A stretch of 59,043 nucleotides of DNA, taken from assembly GCA_947072905.1 (NCBI GenBank), contig CAMTKF010000009.1, positions 1-59,043 on the forward strand, read 5' to 3'. How positions within the stretch are numbered: position 1 is the first letter of the stretch; the number at the start of each line of letters is the position of its first letter. The notes below the pieces were generated by a model that did not search any database, was not told where the DNA came from, and saw only the letters and a list, made by a program, of their open reading frames with translations. This DNA comes from an uncultured Bacteroidales bacterium. Its GTDB lineage: Bacteria > Bacteroidota > Bacteroidia > Bacteroidales > Muribaculaceae. Of this stretch, positions 23,550 to 32,766 are shown piece by piece. The translations under genes were made by a program, and so were the position numbers.

Positions 23550-25280
23550 ATGAATATTCTTGAACTGAGCGAGCAGGAGATAATCCGCCGCAATTCCCTG
23601 CAAGGTCTGCGCGATATGGGCATTGATCCTTATCCCGCTGCCGAATATCCGGTTGATGCCCGTAGCGTTGAAATCAAGGAATCGTTTGCCGACGATGCGC
23701 CTCAGCGCGAGGTGTGCATTGCCGGTCGTATAATGAGCCGCCGCATTATGGGCAAGGCTTCGTTTGTTGAACTTCAGGACGCCGACGGTCGCATACAGGT
23801 ATATGTGTCGCGCGACGAAATTTGCCCCGGCGAAGATAAGGAATTGTACAACACCGTGTTCAAGAAACTTCTCGACATTGGCGACTTCATCGGTGTGAAG
23901 GGCTTTGTTTTCCGCACTCAGACCGGTGAAATCTCGGTTCACGCCCGCGAGCTCACAGTGCTCTCCAAAAGCCTGCGCCCCCTGCCTATCGTTAAGGTGA
24001 AGGACGGCGTGACATACGACGCCTTTGACGACCCCGAGCTGCGCTTCCGCCGCCGCTACGTAGACCTTGTTGTCAACGACGGCATTAAGGAAATATTCCT
24101 CAAGCGCACCAAGGTTTACACCTCCATGCGCGAATACTTCAACAATGCCGGTTATATAGAGGTGGAAACTCCCATACTGCAATCCATCCCCGGCGGTGCA
24201 TCGGCACGTCCGTTCATCACTCACCACAACGCCCTCGACATTCCTCTGTATCTGCGTATCGCCGACGAGCTTTATCTCAAACGCCTTATCGTGGGCGGAT
24301 TCGACGGCGTGTATGAGTTCTCCAAGAACTTCCGCAACGAGGGTATGGACCGCACCCACAACCCCGAGTTCACCTGCATGGAAATATATGTGGCCTACAA
24401 GGACTACAACTGGATGATGGCCTTCACCGAACGCATGCTCGAAAAGATCTGCATGGACGTGAACGGCACCCACGAAGTGAAGGTAGGCGACAACGTGATA
24501 TCGTTCAAGGCTCCCTTCCCGCGCGTTACCATGGCCCAGGCCATCAAGGACCATACCGGCGTTGACATCACCGGCATGGACGAGGCTCAGCTGCGTCAGG
24601 TAGCCAAGGACCTCGGCATTGAGGTTGACGACTCTATGGGCAAGGGCAAGCTTATCGACGAGATTTTCGGCGAGAAGTGCGAGGGCAAGTACATCCAGCC
24701 CACCTTCATCACCGACTACCCCATAGAGATGTCGCCCCTGACCAAGCGCCACCGCAACAACCCCGAGCTTACCGAACGCTTTGAGCTGATGGTAAACGGC
24801 AAGGAGCTGGCCAACGCATACTCCGAGCTCAACGACCCCATAGACCAGTACGAACGCTTTGCCGAGCAGATGCGCCTGGCCGACCGCGGCGACGACGAGG
24901 CCATGATTATCGACGGCGACTTTATCCGCGCCCTCGAGTACGGTATGCCCCCCACATCGGGCATGGGCATAGGCATGGACCGCCTGGTGATGCTCATGAC
25001 CGGACAGACTGCCATACAAGAGGTACTTCTCTTCCCGCAGATGCGCCCCGAGAAGGTGGAAAAACGCGACAAGGCCGAGGCTTTCACAGCCATAGGCGTG
25101 CCCGAAGAATGGGTAGCTCCCGTGCAGAAGGCCGGTGTGCTCACCGTGGCAGCTCTGTCGGGTGCTGTGGCAGGCAAACTCTTCCAGGAACTCTGCGGCA
25201 TCAACAAGAAATACAAGCTTGGCCTCAAGAACCCCACTCCTCAGGAAATTGAAGTGTGGATTGAAAACGCCGGTAAATAA
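23550..25280 (+). CDS. lysS: Lysyl-tRNA synthetase (class II)
   Basis: 576 residues. Charges tRNA-Lys. An N-terminal OB-fold anticodon-binding domain covers about 55-165. The class II core has motif 1 near [16 protein letters not shown] (about 199-214), motif 2 [14 protein letters not shown] (about 263-276) and motif 3 [10 protein letters not shown] (about 473-482). The last 75 residues are an additional helical tail ([18 protein letters not shown] onward, from about 510) found in Bacteroidetes LysS. The start follows a promoter in the 38-bp repeat. gpsA follows after 11 nt. Confidence 0.97.
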   Translation: MNILELSEQEIIRRNSLQGLRDMGIDPYPAAEYPVDARSVEIKESFADDAPQREVCIAGRIMSRRIMGKASFVELQDADGRIQVYVSRDEICPGEDKELYNTVFKKLLDIGDFIGVKGFVFRTQTGEISVHARELTVLSKSLRPLPIVKVKDGVTYDAFDDPELRFRRRYVDLVVNDGIKEIFLKRTKVYTSMREYFNNAGYIEVETPILQSIPGGASARPFITHHNALDIPLYLRIADELYLKRLIVGGFDGVYEFSKNFRNEGMDRTHNPEFTCMEIYVAYKDYNWMMAFTERMLEKICMDVNGTHEVKVGDNVISFKAPFPRVTMAQAIKDHTGVDITGMDEAQLRQVAKDLGIEVDDSMGKGKLIDEIFGEKCEGKYIQPTFITDYPIEMSPLTKRHRNNPELTERFELMVNGKELANAYSELNDPIDQYERFAEQMRLADRGDDEAMIIDGDFIRALEYGMPPTSGMGIGMDRLVMLMTGQTAIQEVLLFPQMRPEKVEKRDKAEAFTAIGVPEEWVAPVQKAGVLTVAALSGAVAGKLFQELCGINKKYKLGLKNPTPQEIEVWIENAGK

Positions 25281-25291
25281 CTGCTGATATC

Positions 25292-26290
25292 ATGATTGAG
25301 AATTTAGGTAAAGTGGCCGTTCTGGGCGGTGGCAGCTGGGCTACTGCCCTGGCCAAGCTGCTGCTTCAGAACTGCAAGACCATAATGTGGTACATGCGGC
25401 GCGACGACCGCATTGACGAGTTCAAGCGACTGGGCCACAACCCGGCCTACATAACCGATGTGAACTTCGATGTAGACCGCATCGAATTCTCGTCCGACAT
25501 CAACAAGGTATGCAGCGAGGCCGACGTGCTGCTGCTGGCCATGCCCTCGCCCTACTTCAAGTCGCACATGGAGAAAATCACCGTCGACATCTCCGGCAAG
25601 ATAATCGTCAGCGCAATCAAGGGCATCGCGCCCGAGGAAAACCAGATTATCACCGACTACATGGCCGACCACTTCGGGGTAGACCTCAACCGCGAGCTGG
25701 TGATATCAGGCCCCTGCCATGCCGAGGAAGTGGCTCTCGACCGCCCCTCATATCTCACCATAGGATGTCACGACCACGAACTTGCAGCCTCATTTGCCTG
25801 GCTCATCGAGGGCAAGCGCACCTTTCCCATTCTCAGCAGCGACCTCGAGGGCATTGAATATGCCGCCGTGCTCAAAAACGTCTACGCCATCGCAGCCGGA
25901 ATCGTACACGGCATGAAGGGCGGCGACAACCTGCTGGCTATGCTCGTGAGCAACTCAATACGCGAGATGGAACGATTCCTCGAAGCCGCAGCTCCCGGCA
26001 AGCGCCAGATTTGCGACTCGGTATATCTTGGCGACCTGCTCGTCACTGCCTACTCGCGTTTCTCGCGCAACCACAACTTCGGCTCTATGATAGGCCGAGG
26101 CTACTCGGTAAGCGCAGCCCGCATGGAGATGGAGCAGACTGCCGAGGGCTACTACGCAGCCAAGTGCATCACCATAATCAATAAGGAACTGAAGGTGTAC
26201 ATGCCCATCCTCGAAACGGTGTACGACATACTTTACCATAATCTCAGCCCGGCCAAGGCGCTCATACGCATGGGCCAGACCTTCAACTGA
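25292..26290 (+). CDS. gpsA: Glycerol-3-phosphate dehydrogenase [NAD(P)+]
   Basis: 332 residues. Reduces dihydroxyacetone phosphate to sn-glycerol 3-phosphate for phospholipid synthesis. The Rossmann motif is GGGSWATALA (about 12-21); the catalytic Lys lies in SAIKG (about 107-111) and a second in AVLKNVYAIAAGI (about 190-202). The length is standard. It lies between lysS and a tetrapyrrole-type methyltransferase gene, with gaps of 11 and 2 nt, so the three probably share a transcript. Confidence 0.95.
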   Translation: MIENLGKVAVLGGGSWATALAKLLLQNCKTIMWYMRRDDRIDEFKRLGHNPAYITDVNFDVDRIEFSSDINKVCSEADVLLLAMPSPYFKSHMEKITVDISGKIIVSAIKGIAPEENQIITDYMADHFGVDLNRELVISGPCHAEEVALDRPSYLTIGCHDHELAASFAWLIEGKRTFPILSSDLEGIEYAAVLKNVYAIAAGIVHGMKGGDNLLAMLVSNSIREMERFLEAAAPGKRQICDSVYLGDLLVTAYSRFSRNHNFGSMIGRGYSVSAARMEMEQTAEGYYAAKCITIINKELKVYMPILETVYDILYHNLSPAKALIRMGQTFN

Positions 26291-26292
26291 CC

Positions 26293-27015
26293 ATGAGCGA
26301 AAGTCCTGCTGCAGAAGCAGCTGTATACCTGTTTCCGGTACCTCTGAGCGACGGTACGGCCGGCCGCGTAATTCCGACCTACAACGTAGAGCTGATCAAG
26401 CAGATCAGGCATTTTGTGGTGGAGAACGTGCGCTCGGCCCGGCGATTCCTGCGCTCGGTCGACCGCGACATCGTCATCGACGACCTCTCGTTCACCGAAC
26501 TATCCGAGCACACCCCGGCAGCCGATGTGGCAGCCATGCTGGCTCCCGTAGAGCAGGGACAGCCCATAGGGGTACTCTCCGAGGCCGGTTGCCCGGCGGT
26601 GGCCGACCCGGGTTCCGACCTGGTGGCCGAAGCCCAGCGGCGCGGAATCAAGGTAGTACCGCTGGTGGGCCCGTCGAGCATACTTATGTCGCTCATGGGC
26701 TCGGGGTTCAACGGACAGAGCTTCGCTTTCCACGGATATCTGCCCATCGAGGCAAAGGCCCGAACTGCCGCTTTCCGCGACATGGAACGCAACATACGCA
26801 ACCACCGCCAGACTCAGATATTCATCGAGACACCATACCGCAACAATCGCCTTATAGCAGAAATGAGCGAGAAACTGCCCCGCGACCTGCTGCTGTGCGT
26901 GGCATCCGACATCTCCGGTGCCCGCGAGAGCATAATAACTCTGCCGGTGGCCAAATGGCGGTCCAAAAACTACGATTACTCTAAAATTCCAACTATATTC
27001 CTGCTTTTCTCATAA
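26293..27015 (+). CDS. RsmI-like SAM-dependent methyltransferase
   Basis: 240 residues of the tetrapyrrole (corrin/porphyrin) methylase fold. It keeps the motifs seen in RsmI relatives: GVLSEAGCPAVADPGSDLV (about 95-113), VVPLVGPSSILMSLMGSG (about 122-139) and a later FIETPYRN. It begins with VYLFPVPLSDG in place of the classical LYVVATPIGN start, so it belongs to the Bacteroidetes RsmI-paralogue branch, not strict RsmI. The likely substrate is rRNA, but that is not certain. It starts 2 nt after gpsA. Confidence 0.82.
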   Translation: MSESPAAEAAVYLFPVPLSDGTAGRVIPTYNVELIKQIRHFVVENVRSARRFLRSVDRDIVIDDLSFTELSEHTPAADVAAMLAPVEQGQPIGVLSEAGCPAVADPGSDLVAEAQRRGIKVVPLVGPSSILMSLMGSGFNGQSFAFHGYLPIEAKARTAAFRDMERNIRNHRQTQIFIETPYRNNRLIAEMSEKLPRDLLLCVASDISGARESIITLPVAKWRSKNYDYSKIPTIFLLFS

Positions 27016-27030
27016 TTTATACTGTAAAAA

Positions 27031-28047
27031 ATGGCAAAACGATACAACCGTCGCTCAACACGCCCACTCGAAGACATTCCGAGCCTGTTCTCGGACGAGT
27101 CTGCAGAGTCGCGCGCCGGTATGTCGCCATTTGAAGAAAAGCTTGAATCAGCACCCGATACGCCCGCGGCATCGCCCGACAGCGACTTCGTGCTCGACGA
27201 TAAATACACCCGTCCGCGCCACAAGCTGCGTTTCATGTCGTTAGGCTCGGGCAGCAGCGGCAACTGCGCCTACATAGGCACACCCGAATGCGGCCTGCTC
27301 ATTGATGCCGGCGTTGACAACAACTTCGTCAAGGCCGAGTTGGCCCGCAACGGCATAGACATACGCACCATACGCGGCATACTCATCACACACGACCACT
27401 CCGACCACGTGCGCTTCTGCTACGCCATAGTGCGCCGTCACCCCGGCATGCTGCTATATGCTACTCCGCGCACCCTCGAGGGCATGCTGCGACGCCACAA
27501 CCTCTCGCGCCGCATCAAGGACTTCCACTCGCCCATATTCAAGGAGCACGACTATCTCTTTGACGACATACGTGTGACACCCTTCGAAACCTCGCACGAC
27601 GGCACCGACAACGTAGGCTTCGCCATACGGCTTGGCGAAACCACCTTTGTAGTAGCCACCGATATGGGCATGATAACCGAACGTGCCGACTTCTACATGC
27701 GACAGGCAAATACCCTGATGATCGAAGCTAACTACGATGACCAGATGCTGTCGCACGGCCGCTATCCCGAATACCTCAAGGCCCGCATACGCTCGGCCAT
27801 AGGGCACATGGACAACGCAGTCACTGCCCGCTATCTCACCGAGACATACCGCCCCGAGCTGCGCCGCATATTCCTGTGCCACCTCAGCCACGACAACAAT
27901 ACTCCGGAGACTGCCATGGCCACCATGATCAACTCGCTGCGCTCGGTATCGGTAGTGCCGGCCACATCGCCCGTCGACATACATCCCGGCTCGGTATACA
28001 TAGCCCCCCTGCCCCGTTTCAAGTCGTCAGAGCTATATGTGCTGTGA
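27031..28047 (+). CDS. MBL-fold metallo-hydrolase (YycJ-like)
   Basis: 338 residues. Residues 1-65 are basic and disordered (KRYNRRSTRPLED). The hydrolase part begins at MSLGSGSSGNCAYIGT (about 70-85) and carries the metal site ITHDHSDHV (about 116-124), with further His and Asp ligands downstream (ATDMGM; HLSHDNN, about 287-293). This pattern matches the YycJ/WalJ subgroup, 5'-to-3' exonuclease-like enzymes. No WalKR genes are nearby. The stop overlaps the comF-like ATG (TGATG). The charged N-terminal extension is unusual for the family. Confidence 0.85.
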   Translation: MAKRYNRRSTRPLEDIPSLFSDESAESRAGMSPFEEKLESAPDTPAASPDSDFVLDDKYTRPRHKLRFMSLGSGSSGNCAYIGTPECGLLIDAGVDNNFVKAELARNGIDIRTIRGILITHDHSDHVRFCYAIVRRHPGMLLYATPRTLEGMLRRHNLSRRIKDFHSPIFKEHDYLFDDIRVTPFETSHDGTDNVGFAIRLGETTFVVATDMGMITERADFYMRQANTLMIEANYDDQMLSHGRYPEYLKARIRSAIGHMDNAVTARYLTETYRPELRRIFLCHLSHDNNTPETAMATMINSLRSVSVVPATSPVDIHPGSVYIAPLPRFKSSELYVL

Positions 28048-28724
28048 TGAAACTGTTTGACATCATCACCGGACTGATAGCACCGCGGCTGTGTGAAGCC
28101 TGCGGACGTACGCTCGTACAGGGCGAAAAAGCCCTGTGCATGCACTGTATAGCCTCGCTGCCGCTGAGCATGGCAAACCGCGCCGACCTGCGCGCCGCCA
28201 AATTGCCGCGCACCGCCCCCGTGGCCGACGTCTATCCCTGGCTCGCTTACTCTCACGCCAACCCCGTTTGCGGCCTTATACGCGAAGGCAAGTACAACGG
28301 TCGCCCCGAGCTTATCAAGGCCCTCACAGAGCTATTCGCACAGGATATGGCCGCCTGCGGCGCGTTGCAGGGCATAGACATGTTTGTACCCGTACCCATG
28401 CACCTGTTCAAGCGCATGATACGCGGCTACAACCAGGCAGCCATCATAGCCGAGGTGCTGGCCGATCACGCCGGAGTACCGGCCCGCAACTGCCTGCGAG
28501 CCATACGCGGACACCGCCCGCAGGCCATGCAGACCCGCTCGCAGCGACTGGTAAACATTGCCGGCAGCATGACAACCGCCCCGGGCGCCGACATAGCCGG
28601 CAAGCACATCGGTCTGGTAGACGACATCATCACCACCGGCTCCACACTCACCGAGGCCGCCAACGTACTCACCGCCGCCGGAGCCACATCCATCACCGTG
28701 TTTGCTTTGGCATCCGCCGAATAG
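28047..28724 (+). CDS. comF: ComF-like phosphoribosyltransferase family protein
   Basis: 225 residues from the ATG that overlaps the upstream stop. N-terminal zinc-type cysteines (LCEACG and LCMHC, about 16-36) precede a PRTase domain. The PRPP loop is visible as LVDDIITTGSTLTEA (about 189-203) and the basic cluster RMIRGYNQA as in ComF/GntX proteins. ComF acts in DNA uptake in naturally competent bacteria, but homologues are widespread where uptake is not known. A larger frame starting 57 codons upstream is a shadow of the MBL gene. After the gene 201 bp hold no ORF. Confidence 0.88.
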   Translation: MKLFDIITGLIAPRLCEACGRTLVQGEKALCMHCIASLPLSMANRADLRAAKLPRTAPVADVYPWLAYSHANPVCGLIREGKYNGRPELIKALTELFAQDMAACGALQGIDMFVPVPMHLFKRMIRGYNQAAIIAEVLADHAGVPARNCLRAIRGHRPQAMQTRSQRLVNIAGSMTTAPGADIAGKHIGLVDDIITTGSTLTEAANVLTAAGATSITVFALASAE

Positions 28725-28925
28725 TTGTGACATTATTAATTATGGCAATTTTATTGCTATTTGGTATAATTAACAGCCTTTTGGTTAAATTACGGTAAAA
28801 AAACGTGTAACTTATGGTTACAAACTTGCATTTTTAAAAATTATTATTTTACTTTGTGTAGAGCTAATAAAATGCTATTCATACGACAATAGCGATAAAA
28901 AACAGCAATCAAATTCATTACATTC

Positions 28926-29651
28926 ATGGCACCACAGACATCGCTGGGTAATATATTAATCGTAGATGACGAAGAGGCTATCACCGACCTCCTCAGCCTT
29001 AATCTACGCAGCGAAGGATACAACGTTGCCGTTATCAGCCGCACAAGCGAAGTCGACCTGCGCGAGCTGCGCAGCTTCCATCTGGTGATTGTAGATGGCA
29101 AAAATCAAGACTTCACGGGACTCTCTCTCATCAAAAAAATCAAAGAATCGCCCGTAGGCGACATGCTTGGCATTATCTACTGCTCGCGCATTGACAACGA
29201 ACGCATCCTTATCGACGCCCTCAACGCCGGCGCCGACGACTGCATGCGCAAGCCATTCTCGCTACGTGAGTTGCTCGCACGCATCAAAGCCGTGATGCGC
29301 CGCTGGACAGTCTCGCGCACATCTCGCACACCCGAAGAACGCGGCGATGTCACACGCATCGGTTCAATGCGTATCGACACTTCCCGAAAAACCGTCACTA
29401 TCGAAGAAGAATTCGTAAACCTTTCAAACACCGAATTTGCCATCCTCGAGCTGCTGCTCCGCAACGCCAACACCTACACCTCGCGCATAGAGATATTCAA
29501 GAAAATATGGCCCGACGGCGTGGGAGCCAACGAACGCGTGGTCGACACCAACATCTCGCGCCTGCGACGCAAGCTCGGCGACGCCGGCAGCTGCATCTCC
29601 AACCGCCAAGGCCTCGGATACATGATAGTCACCGACAACAAATCGGCCTGA
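28926..29651 (+). CDS. Orphan OmpR-type response regulator
   Basis: 241 residues. The receiver domain (about 8-125) has DDEE acidic residues, the likely phospho-acceptor Asp in LVIVDGKNQD, a Ser in IIYCSRID, and the Lys in MRKPF. The winged-helix DNA-binding domain (about 145-238) has the OmpR signature SNTEFAILELLLRN and a recognition helix region VDTNISRLRRKLGD. No histidine kinase gene lies within the neighbours, so it is an orphan in this window. The upstream gap is AT-rich; TTTTACTTTG at about 28850 is one base short of a consensus -7 box. It is followed by a 169-bp gap with a hairpin. Confidence 0.88.
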   Translation: MAPQTSLGNILIVDDEEAITDLLSLNLRSEGYNVAVISRTSEVDLRELRSFHLVIVDGKNQDFTGLSLIKKIKESPVGDMLGIIYCSRIDNERILIDALNAGADDCMRKPFSLRELLARIKAVMRRWTVSRTSRTPEERGDVTRIGSMRIDTSRKTVTIEEEFVNLSNTEFAILELLLRNANTYTSRIEIFKKIWPDGVGANERVVDTNISRLRRKLGDAGSCISNRQGLGYMIVTDNKSA

Positions 29652-29743
29652 CCCCACCATTCAATATTATCACTCGACCCCGGTACTCGGCTATGATACT
29701 AACCCAATAAAAATCATTTGGCGATATTTGTTTCGTATTTCTT

Positions 29744-29771
29744 GCTTCTGCATATCTGTGTGTGCAGAAGC
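29744..29771. other. Hairpin after the response regulator gene
   Basis: GCTTCTGCA (29744-29752) and TGCAGAAGC (29763-29771) form a 9-bp stem with a 10-nt loop. No T-tract follows directly, so it may stabilise a 3' end, not terminate it. It lies between convergent genes (29651 plus, 29821 minus). Confidence 0.4.
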
Positions 29772-29820
29772 TTGGCACTGTTTGTTGTATTTGAACCTAA
29801 CAACATGCCTGACCAAAATA

Positions 29821-30066
29821 TCAATTTAATCCTATTGCTATACCAATACCTACGACAACAAACGCAATAATCATTATGATTCGCCACATATTAATCAATT
29901 TTTTCATTTGGGGTGTGCGTGGACCTCGCATAAAAAGTGCTCGCGACGAGATTTTATTGACTTCTTTCCAATTCGTTTCTTTATAGCCTTTATACGCCAC
30001 AAAGAAACCAAATAATGCTCCAATTAGCATTATAGTCAATCCTGTGTAGATAAATAAATTAGCCAT
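29821..30066 (-). CDS. Small two-helix membrane protein
   Basis: 81 residues. Two hydrophobic helices are visible: LFIYTGLTIMLIGALFGFFV (about 4-23) and IIMIIAFVVVGIGIAIG (about 63-79), joined by a basic loop of about 38 residues (KGYKETNWKEVNKISSRA). N-in/C-in or a hairpin in the inner membrane is likely. I do not recognise the family. The ORF is complete, in an AT-rich region and convergent with the regulator gene. No clear promoter box was found upstream. Confidence 0.6.
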   Translation of the reverse strand: MANLFIYTGLTIMLIGALFGFFVAYKGYKETNWKEVNKISSRALFMRGPRTPQMKKLINMWRIIMIIAFVVVGIGIAIGLN

Positions 30067-30374
30067 CTTGTATAATTCTTTATTATATAAAACTAATAGC
30101 CGATAAGAAAGTTTACTTTACAACGACTTGCGTGAATACAGCCATTATCGTCCCACGAACGGGCAAGACCGACAGTGTTGATGTGTCTTTCTTTTTACGA
30201 AATATACAACGTTTGCCTGACTCCTAAGTTGGTATTGTCGTACCTGCTTTCAGGTATGGGATCACAAACACTATTCCGCGAACACTATTCAGAGTTTGAT
30301 CACCCGCATCGGCCGTGATTTAGCGTTTTCTGATATTGAATTTTTTTTGTAACTTTGCAAGTTGCAAGACTTTT
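30067..30374. other. Gene-free region left of the second inverted-repeat segment
   Basis: No credible ORF. A small hairpin, TACCTG/CAGGTA with loop CTTT, lies at 30241-30256. TAACTTTG at 30350-30357 is a full -7 box on the plus strand that reads into the inverted-repeat segment. The base composition is AT-rich relative to the flanking core genes. Confidence 0.5.
30350..30357 (+). promoter_or_regulatory. -7 box upstream of the acyltransferase and its leader element
   Basis: TAACTTTG matches TAnnTTTG. No clean TTG is found 19-21 nt upstream (the window there is TTTT). Transcription would start at about 30363 and so carry the whole 203-bp inverted-repeat segment as 5' UTR. Confidence 0.45.
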
Positions 30375-30577
30375 AGAGTGTGTTTACTTTTAACTCGCGT
30401 TAAGGCTGAGAGTATTTTTTGAATGATTTTCGCAAGTTGAAGAAGGAGCATAGCGAGCTATGTGACTGATGAAACTTGGCGGAAAGCATCAAAAAAGGCC
30501 CGGGATTAATGCGAAACTCTTGAAATAAATACATTCTTTAATTAACTTAAATCGTGTGTTAAAAGTAAACACACTCT
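30375..30577. repeat. 203-bp segment with perfect 20-bp terminal inverted repeats
   Basis: Arms 30375-30394 and 30558-30577 (AGAGTGTGTTTA at the outer end). The core hairpin (about 30421-30493) has an inner perfect stem CATAGC/GCTATG (30449-30454 and 30457-30462) and flanks GAAGGAG and GACTGA. The outer sequence and core wording resemble 15579-15926, and the core has the same direction relative to the downstream gene. It ends 6 nt before the acyltransferase ATG. Confidence 0.85.
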
Positions 30578-30583
30578 TAGAAT

Positions 30584-31462
30584 ATGTCGGAAAATACAGA
30601 TAAACATATATCGGCTGTGGATGCCGCTGCCAAACCCGTCAAGCGCACTGTGCTCGACGCGGAGGATATAATGGAGCTGGTGCCCAAACTCAAGGGTCAC
30701 GAAAAGCTTATCAACCGTCTGCTCAGCTGGCTCGACGTTGACAAGGTGAATGATGTACATTCGCGCGGTTTCGACCATCCCGGACCTCCTTTTGTGAAGT
30801 TTCTTCTCGATGACTTCAACATCAAGCTTCGCATAGATAACGAACAGGTGCTCGACAACCTGCCCGAGGGTGCCTTTATCACCGTATCAAACCACCCCTT
30901 CGGTGCGCTCGACGGCATTTCGCTCATTCACATGGTGGCCTCGCGCCGCCCTGAGTACAAGGTGATGGTAAACATGATTCTGAACCATATCACCGCCATG
31001 CGCCCCAACTTCATTGCCGTAGACCAGACCGCGAGCGACGACCCTGCCAAGAAGGCTGTGTCTATCCGCGGCATACGCGAAGCCATAAAGCAGGTGCGTT
31101 CGGGCCAGCCCATAGGATTTTTCCCCGCCGGCGCCATGTCAAAGGTCAACTGGAAGTGGCAGCTCAACGACCGCGAGTGGCAGCCCAATATTATACGCCT
31201 TATCGAACAGCTCAAGGTACCGGTGATACCTATCTACTTCCACGGCACCAACTCATTCCTGTTCAACCTGTTGGGTGTAACCCTGTGGCAGCTGCGCACC
31301 TTGCGCTTGCCGTCGGAGGTATGGCGCAAGTGCAATTCCACCATCCACGTTTCGGTTGGCAATCCAATCAGTGTTGAGGAACAGATGAAGCACCAAGGCT
31401 CTACCGAGGAGTTCGGTGAATGGCTCAAGGCCCAAACCTACGCTATGCGCTCATGGAAATAA
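30584..31462 (+). CDS. Lysophospholipid acyltransferase (PlsC-like)
   Basis: 292 residues. The acyltransferase block is visible: SNHPFGALDG (about 100-109, an HX5D variant of the H-box), then PNFIAVDQ and GFFPAGAMS (about 181-189), and PVIPIYFHG (about 215-223). This NHPFG variant is typical of the hemolysin/ornithine-lipid type of acyltransferases in Bacteroidetes, which acylate lyso-lipids or amino lipids. The exact lipid is not determined. The protein lies in the inner membrane or peripheral to it. The next gene overlaps by 10 nt, so the two are coupled. Its 5' UTR is the inverted-repeat element. Confidence 0.82.
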   Translation: MSENTDKHISAVDAAAKPVKRTVLDAEDIMELVPKLKGHEKLINRLLSWLDVDKVNDVHSRGFDHPGPPFVKFLLDDFNIKLRIDNEQVLDNLPEGAFITVSNHPFGALDGISLIHMVASRRPEYKVMVNMILNHITAMRPNFIAVDQTASDDPAKKAVSIRGIREAIKQVRSGQPIGFFPAGAMSKVNWKWQLNDREWQPNIIRLIEQLKVPVIPIYFHGTNSFLFNLLGVTLWQLRTLRLPSEVWRKCNSTIHVSVGNPISVEEQMKHQGSTEEFGEWLKAQTYAMRSWK

Positions 31463-32766
31463 GCCCCTCACGCCCATCGGCCGAAGTGCTTCAGGCCAAG
31501 CAACGGTTTGGCATCATAGGCAATGCTCCGGCGCTCACAGCGGCGGTGGAGCGTACTCTGCGTGTGGCTCCCATCGACCTGTCGGTGCTCATAACCGGCG
31601 AGAGCGGTACGGGTAAGGAATTCTTCCCTAAAATCATACATGCCTACTCGCCCCGCAAGCATGCCAAGTACATAGCCGTGAACTGCGGCGCCATACCCGA
31701 GGGTACAATCGACTCGGAGCTGTTCGGCCACGAGAAGGGCGCGTTCACCGGAGCTGTGGCCTCGCGCAAGGGTTACTTTGAGGAAGCCAACGGCGGCACC
31801 ATATTTCTCGACGAGGTGGCCGAGCTGCCCCTCACCACCCAGGCCCGCCTGCTACGTGTGCTCGAATCAGGCGAATTTATCAAAGTAGGCTCATCTGAGG
31901 TGCAGAAGACCAACATACGCGTGGTGGCGGCGACCAATGTCGACATGCTGCGCGCCATAGAGGAAGGCCGCTTCCGCGAGGACCTCTACTACCGCCTGTC
32001 TACGGTGCAGATCACCATTCCGCCCCTGCGCGACCGTGGCGACGACATCAACCTGCTGGCACGCAAGTTTGCCGGCGACTTTGCCGAACGTTGGCGCCTG
32101 CCGGCCATCACCCTCTCCGACACAGCCCGCGCCGTGCTCGACCGCTGCCGCTGGCCCGGCAATGTGCGTCAGCTCAAGAATGTTATAGAGCAGGTAGCCC
32201 TGTTTGAGGCCGGAAACGAGATAAGCTCCGACACCCTGCGCAGCTATCTGCCGGCCAACGCTTTTGTCACCTCACCGGCGGTGATAAACCGCGGCCACAG
32301 CTACGAGAACGAGCGCGACATGCTCATGGGATTGATAATGAGCATGCAAAGCCGCATCGACGACCTTGAGGCACGCCTCGACAGCAGCAACCGCCCCAAG
32401 GAAGCCGCAGCACCGCAGCCCATGACCAAGGCCCTGACCACACGCTCGCAGCTGATGTACAACGACACACCGGCCCGCAGCGATGCCGCACCCATCGCCC
32501 CCATTTTCCACCCGAATACACACCGGTTTGAGGGACTGGAGAACGGCGGCATACACGACCTGGACAAGGGCGACGACTTCGTGAGCTACTCCGAAGAACC
32601 CATGCGCGCCGACAGTCCGCAGCCACAGACCCTGCAGGACCGCGAGCGCCAGGCCATACGCGAAGCACTCGACCGCAACGGCGGACACCGCAAGGCCGCT
32701 GCCGACGAGTTGCAAATCTCTCAACGCACACTATACCGTAAAATAAAGGAATATGGATTGGAATAA
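31453..32766 (+). CDS. Sigma-54-dependent activator (AAA+ and Fis-type HTH)
   Basis: 437 residues from ATG 31453, overlapping the acyltransferase stop by 10 nt; a GTG/ATG further upstream is possible. No receiver or sensor domain precedes the AAA+ core. Walker A GESGTGKE, the sigma-54 contact loop GAFTGA and Walker B GGTIFLDEVAE are present (about 50-130), followed by WPGNVRQLKN. Residues about 290-385 are a low-complexity linker. The C-terminus has a Fis-type helix-turn-helix (KAAADELQISQRTLYRKI). It heads a run of envelope genes (lptE, TPR-like, secG) in an order also seen in other Bacteroidetes. How the activator is switched is not visible. Confidence 0.9.
   Translation: MEISPSRPSAEVLQAKQRFGIIGNAPALTAAVERTLRVAPIDLSVLITGESGTGKEFFPKIIHAYSPRKHAKYIAVNCGAIPEGTIDSELFGHEKGAFTGAVASRKGYFEEANGGTIFLDEVAELPLTTQARLLRVLESGEFIKVGSSEVQKTNIRVVAATNVDMLRAIEEGRFREDLYYRLSTVQITIPPLRDRGDDINLLARKFAGDFAERWRLPAITLSDTARAVLDRCRWPGNVRQLKNVIEQVALFEAGNEISSDTLRSYLPANAFVTSPAVINRGHSYENERDMLMGLIMSMQSRIDDLEARLDSSNRPKEAAAPQPMTKALTTRSQLMYNDTPARSDAAPIAPIFHPNTHRFEGLENGGIHDLDKGDDFVSYSEEPMRADSPQPQTLQDRERQAIREALDRNGGHRKAAADELQISQRTLYRKIKEYGLE

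Noticed and set aside
23541-25019. 492-codon minus-strand frame
   Set aside because: Antisense to lysS, which has all class II motifs and a promoter. The frame has no recognisable domain.
28725-28925. tRNA or small RNA gene before the response regulator
   Set aside because: AT-rich with no cloverleaf; only weak promoter-like sequence was seen.
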